Shown piece after piece: positions 1 through 7,195 of a DNA stretch of 20,519 nt; position 1 is the first letter of the stretch; each line of letters begins with the position of its first letter. This DNA comes from Bacteroidota bacterium. Its GTDB lineage: Bacteria; Bacteroidota; Bacteroidia; JAADEI01. A program made the translations under genes and the position numbers. The stretch spans positions 1-20,519 of the forward strand of contig JAJRPU010000050.1 in the NCBI GenBank assembly GCA_024280615.1, given 5' to 3'. The notes under the pieces are model-generated. The model was given only the letters and a program-made list of their open reading frames with translations. It was not told where the DNA came from and searched no databases.

Positions 1-1206
1 GGTTTTAAGAGTTTGTAGGAACTTTGCTCCAGTTGCACCATCTATAACCCTATGGTCGCAAGACATAGTCATAGACATTTTGCTAACTACCTTAAATGAA
101 CCGTCTTCTTCAACTTCAACCTCTTGGCGTGTTCTACCTACAGCTAAGATGGCTGCTTCCGGTGGATTAATAATAGCGGTGAATTGGTCTATACCAAACA
201 TTCCAAGATTTGATATGGTAAATGTGCTACCTTGCAGTTCTTCTGGTTTCAATTTTTTATCCCTTGCTTTCTGAGCCAATTCCCGTAATTCCTTAGATAT
301 TTGGGTTAGTGATTTATGATTTGCAAACCGTATAACAGGCACCACTAAACCATCATCTACTGCCACTGCCACTCCAATGTGAACGTGTTTATAATATCTA
401 ATTTTATCTCCGAGCCAAGAGGCATTTATTTCTGGATGTTTAGTTAGTGCGATGCTACATAGTTTAACTAAGATGTCTGTTACTGAAACTTTTTCGTCAA
501 AAATTTCTTTTATGTCTTGCTTTAGTTTTAATAGGGCATCTGTATAGACGTTTACTGTTAAGTAATAGTGGGGTGCTGAGAATTTGCTTTCGCTCAATCG
601 TTTGGCAATCGTTAATCTCATTGAACTCACAGGTCTGTCCTCATAAGACTCTTCAAATGAGAGGGCGGGTGTTATTATTTCTTTTGTTCTTTCTATGTAT
701 TCTAATACGTCTCTTTTAATTATTCTTCCTTCTGGTCCTGTTCCCTTTATCTTGGATAAATCAACTCCGAATTCTGCAGCCAGACGTTTAGCCAGTGGGG
801 ACGCCTTGATTCTTTCTTCTTGGACGAATGGCTTTTCTTCCTCGGACTTCTCTTCCACAATAGAGGGCTGTTCGGAGGATACTTGTTGGGGAGACGTTAC
901 TGCAGATGAGGGAGTTACTTCTTCCACTTGTTGTTGTGTTTGATTAATGAGGTCAGAGATATCTTCTCCTTCCTGGCCGATGATGGCAAGGGGGGCATCG
1001 ACGGGTGCTGATTCTCCTTCGTTAACAAAAATATGCAGTAAAATGCCTTCATATGGACTTTCAAATTCCATCGTTGCCTTATCAGTCTCTATCTCCACAA
1101 GTAAGTCCCCCACATTTACCTTATCCCCGACTTTTTTATGCCAAGCTACTACTGTTCCTACTTCCATGGTGTCCGAGAGCCTTGGCATTTTTAACAGCTC
1201 TGCCAT
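1..1206 (-). CDS. pdhC: Dihydrolipoamide acetyltransferase, E2 of pyruvate dehydrogenase (3' end cut by window edge)
   Basis: This is the E2 core of the pyruvate dehydrogenase complex, which moves the acetyl group from E1 to CoA on a swinging lipoyl arm in the cytoplasm. The frame is open from ATG 1206 to base 1, giving 402 residues; probably only a short C-terminal tail is missing. An N-terminal lipoyl domain (about 1-78) starts MAELLKMPRLSDTMEVG and carries the lipoylation site DKATMEFES at Lys43. An acidic Q/E/S/P linker (about 95-133) follows, then the E1/E3-binding domain from Ala135 (ASPLAKRLA) to about 171, then the catalytic domain from about 185. The catalytic motif DHRVIDG is near the end (His385, Asp389). 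The lipoyl sequence MPxLSxTM is typical of the pyruvate rather than the 2-oxoglutarate enzyme. It lies 59 bp downstream of the TPR gene and has its own TAACTTTG element at 1227-1234. Confidence 0.95.
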   Translation of the reverse strand, partial: MAELLKMPRLSDTMEVGTVVAWHKKVGDKVNVGDLLVEIETDKATMEFESPYEGILLHIFVNEGESAPVDAPLAIIGQEGEDISDLINQTQQQVEEVTPSSAVTSPQQVSSEQPSIVEEKSEEEKPFVQEERIKASPLAKRLAAEFGVDLSKIKGTGPEGRIIKRDVLEYIERTKEIITPALSFEESYEDRPVSSMRLTIAKRLSESKFSAPHYYLTVNVYTDALLKLKQDIKEIFDEKVSVTDILVKLCSIALTKHPEINASWLGDKIRYYKHVHIGVAVAVDDGLVVPVIRFANHKSLTQISKELRELAQKARDKKLKPEELQGSTFTISNLGMFGIDQFTAIINPPEAAILAVGRTRQEVEVEEDGSFKVVSKMSMTMSCDHRVIDGATGAKFLQTLKT

Positions 1207-1226
1207 ATTATTATCCTAATTTGACT

Positions 1227-1234
1227 CAAAGTTA
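1227..1234 (-). promoter_or_regulatory. Candidate Bacteroidota -7 element (TAACTTTG) for the E2 gene
   Basis: On the minus strand this reads TAACTTTG, a full match to the Bacteroidota -7 consensus TAnnTTTG. It sits 20 bp before the E2 start codon, in the 59-bp gap behind the TPR gene. No TTTG is seen at the usual -33 spacing, so the call rests on the -7 element and its position. Confidence 0.45.
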
Positions 1235-1265
1235 AGCAACTATAATGTTTATATAGATAACTTGC

Positions 1266-2636
1266 TCATTGCCCTTCACTATGCTGTAATTTTCTCTTTC
1301 CTTTTCTATATATGTAAAAAGCCCATACACTAAAAGCGAGGAACACTAACATCCCTGTAATGATAGCGTTAATATTACACTTTCGGCTATACCTCTTAGC
1401 TTTCTGAATTGCTACTTCTTTCTTTTCTTGGATTCTGATATTTTCTTGAAATAGAGAAGATGCAAGATTGATAATTTCTATTTCTAATGAATCATAATAT
1501 AAGAGGAGGGCATAGCATAGGTCAAGTGCCACGTCATATTCTTTTGCTCCCCGTGCTGCATATACCAGCTGCTCTGGCACATCTGGCATAAGCAATTTTT
1601 GGTTTAACCCAAATTTCGGTGCATCGTCAAATATTTCTAACATTTCTTTAAATGCTTGAATTGTATCACCTCGTTGCAATTTCAAGATAGCTAACCTATA
1701 TTTATCATAGTAAGCAGTTAGTAGATTTCCAGTTTCGTTCGCTAATTCTAATGATTTCTGTATATATAATTCAGCACTGTCCCAATAAACCTTTGCTAAA
1801 TTAAGGTCTTGCTTACTAATAGCTGAATCAGCTAAATCCAAATAAGTATCGGCAATGTTTCCATAGATAATTGAAAGCGTCTTTTTTGTTGCTTTGTCTA
1901 ACTTTCCTTGTAAAAGGAACCGTTCCGCCTTTTTTAATGTCTCTATATTCCTTTCTAAGGAAGCTATTGTGCTAACGGTCTTTGTTCCAACTCCTATAGC
2001 ATTGTATATAAAGCCCACTAATGGATAATATTTTGGTGATGGAATGTATGGCAAGAAAGTTTCAATCTCTTGTTCGGCTTTATTTATGATTTTTTCATTA
2101 TACATAAAAACTCCCAGTTTTGCCATATTGTATAAAGTAAGCAAATATGTGAATGTATCTTGAATACCTGTTGATGAAATCGCTTGTTTTAATCTTTCAT
2201 TAATCAGATATGCTTTTAGCAGTTTATCATCAACCATATAGGCTTGTATAATAGCTTTCATTAATTCAATACATTGTTGGGTGAGTTGATTATCACAAGT
2301 GCTAAGAAACTTTTCTGCTGTTGCAAAAGCGTGTTGTTTAACAGAGTCGTCAATAAATGCAGGTGAAAAACTATAAATATATAAGTCAATTAGTGTTTCT
2401 TTGAAAATGGCATCCTGTATGTTTTTATACCTTCCCATGGACCTATCTAATTGGATTTGTTTTTTGACTCTTTTTAAATAGCTAACATATCCTGTGTCTC
2501 CGCGAGCAGCATAAAAAGCTTCTAATGTCCCTACTCCTTCAAGTAGTTGTCCTGTATTGCTTGCAACGGTCATTTGCATCGCAATAACAAAACAACTTAA
2601 CAAAAAAACCGTTAACTTGATAAGTTTTTTACTCAT
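1266..2636 (-). CDS. Membrane-anchored TPR-type helical repeat protein, function unknown
   Basis: A 456-residue exported protein. It has an N-terminal signal peptide (about 1-25), then a long helical region with TPR-like repeats (about 60-400; for example residues running IYGNIADTYLDLADSAI and then AKVYWDSAELYIQKSLEL), a short helical linker, and one membrane segment at about 423-443 followed by a basic tail (YRKGKRKLQH). This is the layout of the periplasmic TPR sensor half of many Bacteroidota histidine kinases. Here the protein stops after about 13 cytoplasmic residues, so no kinase or regulator domain is present. Its ATG overlaps the end of zapA by 8 bp, implying translational coupling in the pheT-zapA operon. 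It could be a scaffold or an adaptor for a separate signalling partner; the function is not known. Confidence 0.85.
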   Translation of the reverse strand: MSKKLIKLTVFLLSCFVIAMQMTVASNTGQLLEGVGTLEAFYAARGDTGYVSYLKRVKKQIQLDRSMGRYKNIQDAIFKETLIDLYIYSFSPAFIDDSVKQHAFATAEKFLSTCDNQLTQQCIELMKAIIQAYMVDDKLLKAYLINERLKQAISSTGIQDTFTYLLTLYNMAKLGVFMYNEKIINKAEQEIETFLPYIPSPKYYPLVGFIYNAIGVGTKTVSTIASLERNIETLKKAERFLLQGKLDKATKKTLSIIYGNIADTYLDLADSAISKQDLNLAKVYWDSAELYIQKSLELANETGNLLTAYYDKYRLAILKLQRGDTIQAFKEMLEIFDDAPKFGLNQKLLMPDVPEQLVYAARGAKEYDVALDLCYALLLYYDSLEIEIINLASSLFQENIRIQEKKEVAIQKAKRYSRKCNINAIITGMLVFLAFSVWAFYIYRKGKRKLQHSEGQ

Positions 2637-2919
2637 TAACTATGTTTTTAATGTCTCCCAGAACTGATTGAATGAATTGGGCGTATTCCTCAAGATTCTT
2701 TTGCAACTCAATATTTTCAATAAATGTTGTTATTGTTGTGAGAAGAATTGCTTGTTCGGTATTTAATCCGTATTTGTCTTTCAAGTTTTTTATTTCTTGT
2801 TTTATTTTTTGTGATACTTCTTGTATTTGAGGAACCATTTGTGGTGGTACCTGAACATCTACGGAAAGCCCCTCAACTTCAACGGTTACTCTAACCAACT
2901 CTTTCTTATCCTTCTTCAT
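2629..2919 (-). CDS. zapA: Cell division protein ZapA
   Basis: A 96-residue ZapA-family protein, a cytoplasmic factor that bundles and stabilises FtsZ filaments at the division ring. The N-terminal beta-rich part (about 8-27, with VRVTVEVEGLSVDVQVPP) is followed by the long helix typical of the family (about 30-95, including EQAILLTTITTFIENIEL), which forms the antiparallel coiled coil of the tetramer. The length is normal for ZapA. It overlaps the preceding 91-aa gene by 14 bp and the following TPR gene by 8 bp, so it sits in a tightly coupled operon behind pheT. ZapA following pheT and a small unknown gene is an arrangement I recall from other Bacteroidota genomes. Confidence 0.85.
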   Translation of the reverse strand: MKKDKKELVRVTVEVEGLSVDVQVPPQMVPQIQEVSQKIKQEIKNLKDKYGLNTEQAILLTTITTFIENIELQKNLEEYAQFIQSVLGDIKNIVNE

Positions 2920-3181
2920 TGTTTTTAGAGATTTGATTTAGGAAGATTTTTCGCACTTCTTTGATTATGCTAATATACGAATTTATTTTGACAATTAACT
3001 CCTTTTTCTGGTTATTGCTGAGTCTTTTTCCCATTGCCACAAGCCACAGGTCCCTATCCAACTCTTTAACTCTTTTTTGCAGATATTTAAAGTCTTCATA
3101 ATTCTCTATTAGTTGTGACCTGATGGTCTCCCATTCTGATTTAAATAGTTGCAGTTTTTTAGTGTAGTCCTCTGGTTTCAT
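2906..3181 (-). CDS. Small helical protein between pheT and zapA, function unknown
   Basis: A 91-residue, highly charged protein predicted to be almost entirely alpha-helical, with no signal peptide or membrane segment. The heptad-like stretches around 25-45 (YEDFKYLQKRVKELDRDL) and 58-85 suggest a short coiled coil. Its ATG overlaps the pheT stop by 4 bp (ATGA), and its own end overlaps zapA by 14 bp, so it is almost certainly cotranslated with both. The position next to zapA invites the guess of a division- or FtsZ-related role, but nothing in the sequence proves this. I do not recognise the family. Confidence 0.75.
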   Translation of the reverse strand: MKPEDYTKKLQLFKSEWETIRSQLIENYEDFKYLQKRVKELDRDLWLVAMGKRLSNNQKKELIVKINSYISIIKEVRKIFLNQISKNNEEG

Positions 3182-5577
3182 CCTCTCATTGTTCCTCTGT
3201 ATGATTTAACAACAAGATTAGTTACACAGTTTTTCAGCTTATCAACTTGTTCTTGCCTATGGGCTCCAATCCGTATGGTGTAGGAAACATAACCTTCTCC
3301 AATGTTTTTTCCTTTATAAACATCAATCAGGCTGAGATAGAAGTGTTGTGCGTCAAGGCATGAGTAAAGAAGGTCCTTATAGAACTTGCCAAAGGGAATG
3401 CTTTCTGAGAGGATGAAAGAAATGTCACTCCAGATAATTTTAGCAGTGTCAATCTCACCAATTGAGACTTGGGTCTGCTTTACATTAAAGTGTTTCCAAA
3501 GAGGTTCAATATATATTTCTCCATAGAAGACATGTTCCCGAATGCCAAATTCCTTTCTTATTCGGTAAGGCACTGCCCCTACTGTAGCAATTGGCTTTCC
3601 ATCAATAATTAATTGTTTTCCACATTCAAGCCAGGGAACATCCTTTTCCTCCCAATGTCCAAGCAAACCTTGACTTATCATAAACTTTTCTATGTGTGCT
3701 GAAATTTTCCAATAATCGCTGCTTTCAAACGGGTTCTTCCAGTGTTTCATTGGTTCTACTTGATGGCTGATAAGGGAACATACCCATTGTTCGTGGAAGC
3801 TGTCTTCATTGGAATCCTTCCAGTAAACTTTACCAACCTCAACATACTGATTAACTTTCACATTGTTTGACCTGTTTCTGCCAACGACCTCCAAAAGGGA
3901 AAACAACATTGTGGGACGCAGTACATTTCTGGAACCTATTGTTGAAGACAACACTTCAATTATTGATTTAGAGTCAAAGTAATCCAAAAGCCACTTCTTC
4001 TCTATAAATGATAAAGTTTGGACTTCGCAAAAGCCAGAAGCAACAAAATGTTTAACAATATGATGTCTATACTCAAAAAATTGTTCGTCTTCTAAAGAAT
4101 CAACTAGTTGAATGTTCATATTCTGAGGGACTCTTACGTTGTTCATTCCATAAAGCCTAACTATTTCCTCAATAAGGTCTGCTTGCCTTCTAACATCATA
4201 TTTATATTGTGGCACTTGGCAATGGAACCCTTCGTCCCCTACATCAACTTCAATATCCATCAGTTCAAGCAATCTTTTGGCTTCATCCCTACTTACAAAT
4301 CCGCCTGTTATTCTATCCATATATTCAAAAGACAAGAAAATCTGAACTGGACGCTTGGGTTTTGGATATATGTCTTTTATTTCTGAAACACTTTCATATT
4401 CCGAAAGGACTTTTAAGAATCGTTGTGCTGCAAATTCAGTGATGGATATGTCGGCTCCGCGCTCAAACCGGTATGCCGCGTCTGTATTTAAGCCAAGTTT
4501 TCTTCTCGTTCTGCTGATGAGTTCTGGTTTGAACCATGCACTTTCAAGGATGATGTCTGTGGTGTCCCGGCTAACTCCTGTGTCAATGGCTCCAATGATT
4601 CCAGCCAATGCCAGAACACGCTTTCCATCTGCAATAACAAGGTCTTCCTCTGACAGCGTGTAAACATTGTCGTTCAGAGCTCTGAAAGATTCTCCTGGGA
4701 AGGCTTTCCTAACTTTTATAACATCATCGTTAATTTCTTTTCTGTCAAAGGTGTGTAGAGGGTGTCCGATTTCAAGCATCACGTAGTTGGCAGCATCAAC
4801 CACATTGTTGATGATATTAAAATCTAAGAGTCTCAGTTTTCGCTGAATATTAAATGATGAGGGCTTAACGGAAATGCCTTTTATTTCAAGGGCTGTATAC
4901 CTCGGGCAACCTTCTGTATCTTCAATCTCAATCTGAACTGATATTGAGTTTTGTCCCACATTGCCTATTTCGGGCAAGATAATTTCAGCATCCATGTCTT
5001 TGTGGTACCTAAGCCATGCTCTTAATTCCCTTGCTATTCCAAGATGGGAAAGGGCATCTCCTCTATTGGGGGTTACTTCAAGGTCAATAATTGAATCCTG
5101 TTGCCATGCTCTAATTAGTTCAGTCAGACTTAGTCCCGTTTCTAATTCATCTGGCAGAATCCATATTCCACTGTGGTCATCACTAATGCCTACTTCTCGT
5201 TCCGAAAGCAATACAGCCTCTGAGACTACTCCTCTAATAGTTCGTTGTTCGGCATTAACAAAATGTCCGTTTTTGTCAAGGAATGAACTGCCGGGCAGTG
5301 CAACAGCAACTTTAACGCCTTCTCTGACATTAGGTGCTCCGCTGACAGCTGTAAAGGTTGAATAGTTTATCTCAATTCTGGCTACTTTAAGTTTCTCTGT
5401 GAGTTGTTCAACGCTAACAATCTTTCCAACAAGTATTTTATCTCCCAGAGTAAAAGAGGGCTGGGTTATACCTGCCACTTCAACACCTTGTTCATTAAGT
5501 GCTTCAGCGGCTTCTTCAACGGATACCTCTTCAAGGGCTGGCAATAACTCTTTAAGCCAACTCCATAAAACTTTCAT
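3178..5577 (-). CDS. pheT: Phenylalanine-tRNA ligase beta subunit
   Basis: The beta chain of the (alpha-beta)2 phenylalanyl-tRNA synthetase, which charges tRNA-Phe in the cytoplasm. At 799 residues it is the usual bacterial length. Visible modules: N-terminal segment starting MKVLWSWLKELLP; EMAP/OB-fold tRNA-binding domain at about 40-150 (VSGAPNVREGVKVAVALPG); B3/B4 editing domain at about 200-380 with the conserved AYRFERGAD near its end; B5 domain at about 400-470; pseudo-catalytic core at about 480-690; and the C-terminal ferredoxin-fold anticodon-binding domain (about 705-799). The start is supported by a strong ribosome binding site, GGGAGG, 4 bp before the ATG. It follows sucD by 27 bp, and its stop overlaps the next gene. 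The alpha subunit (pheS) is not in the window. Confidence 0.97.
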   Translation of the reverse strand: MKVLWSWLKELLPALEEVSVEEAAEALNEQGVEVAGITQPSFTLGDKILVGKIVSVEQLTEKLKVARIEINYSTFTAVSGAPNVREGVKVAVALPGSSFLDKNGHFVNAEQRTIRGVVSEAVLLSEREVGISDDHSGIWILPDELETGLSLTELIRAWQQDSIIDLEVTPNRGDALSHLGIARELRAWLRYHKDMDAEIILPEIGNVGQNSISVQIEIEDTEGCPRYTALEIKGISVKPSSFNIQRKLRLLDFNIINNVVDAANYVMLEIGHPLHTFDRKEINDDVIKVRKAFPGESFRALNDNVYTLSEEDLVIADGKRVLALAGIIGAIDTGVSRDTTDIILESAWFKPELISRTRRKLGLNTDAAYRFERGADISITEFAAQRFLKVLSEYESVSEIKDIYPKPKRPVQIFLSFEYMDRITGGFVSRDEAKRLLELMDIEVDVGDEGFHCQVPQYKYDVRRQADLIEEIVRLYGMNNVRVPQNMNIQLVDSLEDEQFFEYRHHIVKHFVASGFCEVQTLSFIEKKWLLDYFDSKSIIEVLSSTIGSRNVLRPTMLFSLLEVVGRNRSNNVKVNQYVEVGKVYWKDSNEDSFHEQWVCSLISHQVEPMKHWKNPFESSDYWKISAHIEKFMISQGLLGHWEEKDVPWLECGKQLIIDGKPIATVGAVPYRIRKEFGIREHVFYGEIYIEPLWKHFNVKQTQVSIGEIDTAKIIWSDISFILSESIPFGKFYKDLLYSCLDAQHFYLSLIDVYKGKNIGEGYVSYTIRIGAHRQEQVDKLKNCVTNLVVKSYRGTMRG

Positions 5578-5581
5578 AATG

Positions 5582-5587
5582 CCTCCC
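5582..5587 (-). promoter_or_regulatory. Strong Shine-Dalgarno site of pheT
   Basis: GGGAGG on the minus strand, 4 bp before the pheT ATG. It fixes the pheT start and is notable because many Bacteroidota genes lack a clear Shine-Dalgarno sequence. Confidence 0.6.
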
Positions 5588-5604
5588 GTTATGCAAACAG
5601 TTAC

Positions 5605-6474
5605 CTATCCCAGAACTTTCTTTACTGTAATGCCTATGTGAGCAGGATTCTCTACGACATGGACTCCACAAGATCTCAAAAATTCCATTTTAGCCTGAGC
5701 AGTGTCTAGCTTGCCCCCTATAATTGCTCCAGCGTGCCCCATACGTTTACCTTTTGGTGCTGTGGCACCTGCTATAAATGCTACCACTGGCTTCTTGGCA
5801 TTTTTCTTAATCCATTCTCCGGCTTCTATCTCTCCTTGCCCGCCTATCTCTCCAATCATCACAATAACTTCAGTGTCTGGGTCCTCATTGAACATTTCAA
5901 TTACCTCAACCATTCTTGTCCCAATGATTGGGTCTCCTCCTATACCCACACAGGTGGATTGCCCAAGCCCCTGTTCACCAACTTGATGAACCGCTTCATA
6001 AGTAAGTGTTCCCGACCTTGACACTATGCCCACTGACCCCGGCTTGTGGATGAACCCGGGCATTATGCCTGCCTTTGCCTGACCGGGTGTAATAACTCCT
6101 GGGCAATTGGGACCGATGAGCCTTGCCCCTTTTTCCCTTACAAATTTCTTTGCCTTAACCATATCTTGCACTGGAATTCCTTCTGTAATGGCAATAATTA
6201 GTTTGATTCCGGCTTCTGCCGCTTCCATAATTGCGTCTGCTGCAAATGGTGGAGGAACAAATATTACTGATGTGTCTGCTCCAGTCTCCTCAACTGCTTC
6301 CCGAACAGTGTTGAACACTGGTTTGTTAAGGTGTGTGGTGCCTCCTTTACCAGGTGTAACACCGCCAGCTATATTAGTTCCATATTCAATCATTTGCTGG
6401 GAATGGAATGTTCCTTCTTTTCCTGTGAAACCCTGAACAATTACCTTGCTCTCCTTAGTCAGTAATATTGCCAT
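5605..6474 (-). CDS. sucD: Succinyl-CoA synthetase (ADP-forming) alpha subunit
   Basis: The alpha subunit of succinate-CoA ligase, the citric-acid-cycle step that makes ATP or GTP from succinyl-CoA. It is 289 residues, the normal length. The N-terminal CoA-binding Rossmann domain (about 1-125) contains GFTGKEGTFHSQQ and the GGVTPGKGG loop. The ligase domain follows with GPNCPGVITPG, SRSGTLTYEA, GIGGDP and the phosphohistidine motif GHAGAI. The phosphorylated histidine is His247, matching His246 of the E. coli enzyme. The beta subunit (sucC) is not nearby, so the two genes are separated in this genome. It lies 76 bp after the EGF gene, with a TATGTTTG element upstream, and 27 bp before pheT, so sucD and pheT probably share a transcript. 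Confidence 0.97.
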   Translation of the reverse strand: MAILLTKESKVIVQGFTGKEGTFHSQQMIEYGTNIAGGVTPGKGGTTHLNKPVFNTVREAVEETGADTSVIFVPPPFAADAIMEAAEAGIKLIIAITEGIPVQDMVKAKKFVREKGARLIGPNCPGVITPGQAKAGIMPGFIHKPGSVGIVSRSGTLTYEAVHQVGEQGLGQSTCVGIGGDPIIGTRMVEVIEMFNEDPDTEVIVMIGEIGGQGEIEAGEWIKKNAKKPVVAFIAGATAPKGKRMGHAGAIIGGKLDTAQAKMEFLRSCGVHVVENPAHIGITVKKVLG

Positions 6475-6496
6475 AAGACTTGTTATTTATTTAATG

Positions 6497-6504
6497 CAAA
6501 CATA
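6497..6504 (-). promoter_or_regulatory. Candidate Bacteroidota -7 element (TATGTTTG) for sucD-pheT-zapA
   Basis: Minus-strand TATGTTTG, a full TAnnTTTG match, 22 bp before the sucD ATG in the 76-bp gap that separates the surface cluster from the housekeeping genes. No TTTG occurs at the expected -33 spacing. Confidence 0.45.
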
Positions 6505-6550
6505 AGCAAAGCAAAGGAAAAAAGTATGATTCTCTGCAAAAGACAATCTT

Positions 6551-7192
6551 TTAGTTCGCTTCAATAGGGAAAAGATATGAGTCACAGACATCTGACCTTC
6601 CCTGATTACCAGAAAATGACGAATCAATATATGTGTAGTTAATATAGACCTGACCGGTTTGTTTATCTATCTTTCCTGTTCCGTTGGTCAGGTATAATTT
6701 GTTGTCACAGAAAACCTGTTCTCCATCAAGTTTTATAATAGAGGCATTTTGTTCCAGAACAAATCGTGCCACTATGGAAGAGAAGTTGCAAGTGAACCCA
6801 CCGAAACCATCTATATAGACTATAACAGGATTATCCTTATCTGCTGCAATATATGCTCTTTCTATGGTTACTGTGTCTGCCAGTTGGCACACTGCATAAC
6901 CCCTGTAAAGACCTTCAAGCCTTTTGTTTATAGGTGTTTCGCAAGAAGGTCCTTCCCAACCCTCATCACATTCGCAGGCAGTACCGTTTATTTGTCCGTT
7001 CACGCATCTGAGTTCACAGTTGGTGCCTCCGTAGTTAGCGAAACACTGACATGTTCCATCAACACAGATTCCATTGAAGCACATTACTGTGGCACAGGGG
7101 TCCTGCTTACATTGCCAAAACGAAGCAGTTAATCCCAGTGCAACGAGCAGACCAAATAATCCAAACCCGGTGAACAATCTCCATATCCTCAT
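6551..7192 (-). CDS. Putative outer-membrane lipoprotein with EGF-like modules
   Basis: A 213-residue exported protein. The N-terminus (MRIWRLF, then a hydrophobic stretch to about 25) runs into Cys28, the likely lipidated residue, although FWQC is a poor lipobox. A cysteine-rich part follows with two EGF-like units: about 31-60 (DPC, C38, C43, C48-x-C50, C59) and about 63-84 (C63, C73-x-C75, C84), with the usual GYxGxxC-like endings (NYGGTNC and GWEGPSC). Residues 95-213 form an uncharacterised, probably beta-rich domain with GFGGFTCNFSS and paired cysteines. It begins only 3 bp after the PorE-like gene stops, so it is cotranslated with it and may be a surface or periplasmic partner of that machinery. 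The exact function is unknown. Confidence 0.75.
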   Translation of the reverse strand: MRIWRLFTGFGLFGLLVALGLTASFWQCKQDPCATVMCFNGICVDGTCQCFANYGGTNCELRCVNGQINGTACECDEGWEGPSCETPINKRLEGLYRGYAVCQLADTVTIERAYIAADKDNPVIVYIDGFGGFTCNFSSIVARFVLEQNASIIKLDGEQVFCDNKLYLTNGTGKIDKQTGQVYINYTYIDSSFSGNQGRSDVCDSYLFPIEAN

Positions 7193-7195
7193 TGC

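Noticed and set aside
1235..1260. Imperfect hairpin near the TPR-E2 gap (ctata/tatag arms)
   Set aside because: Arms of about 5 bp in AT-rich DNA with no T-run; too weak to call a terminator.
2592..2636. Possible lipobox LLSC at residues 12-15 of the TPR protein
   Set aside because: The hydrophobic stretch continues past Cys15 and the residue before Ser is not a good lipobox; an ordinary signal peptide fits better.
4961..5365. A 134-codon plus-strand frame within pheT
   Set aside because: Antisense to a clear pheT domain, low-complexity composition, and no motif; explained by codon bias of the real gene.
5702..6436. Long plus-strand frames antisense to sucD
   Set aside because: They mirror sucD codons and have no start or ribosome site in a sensible context.
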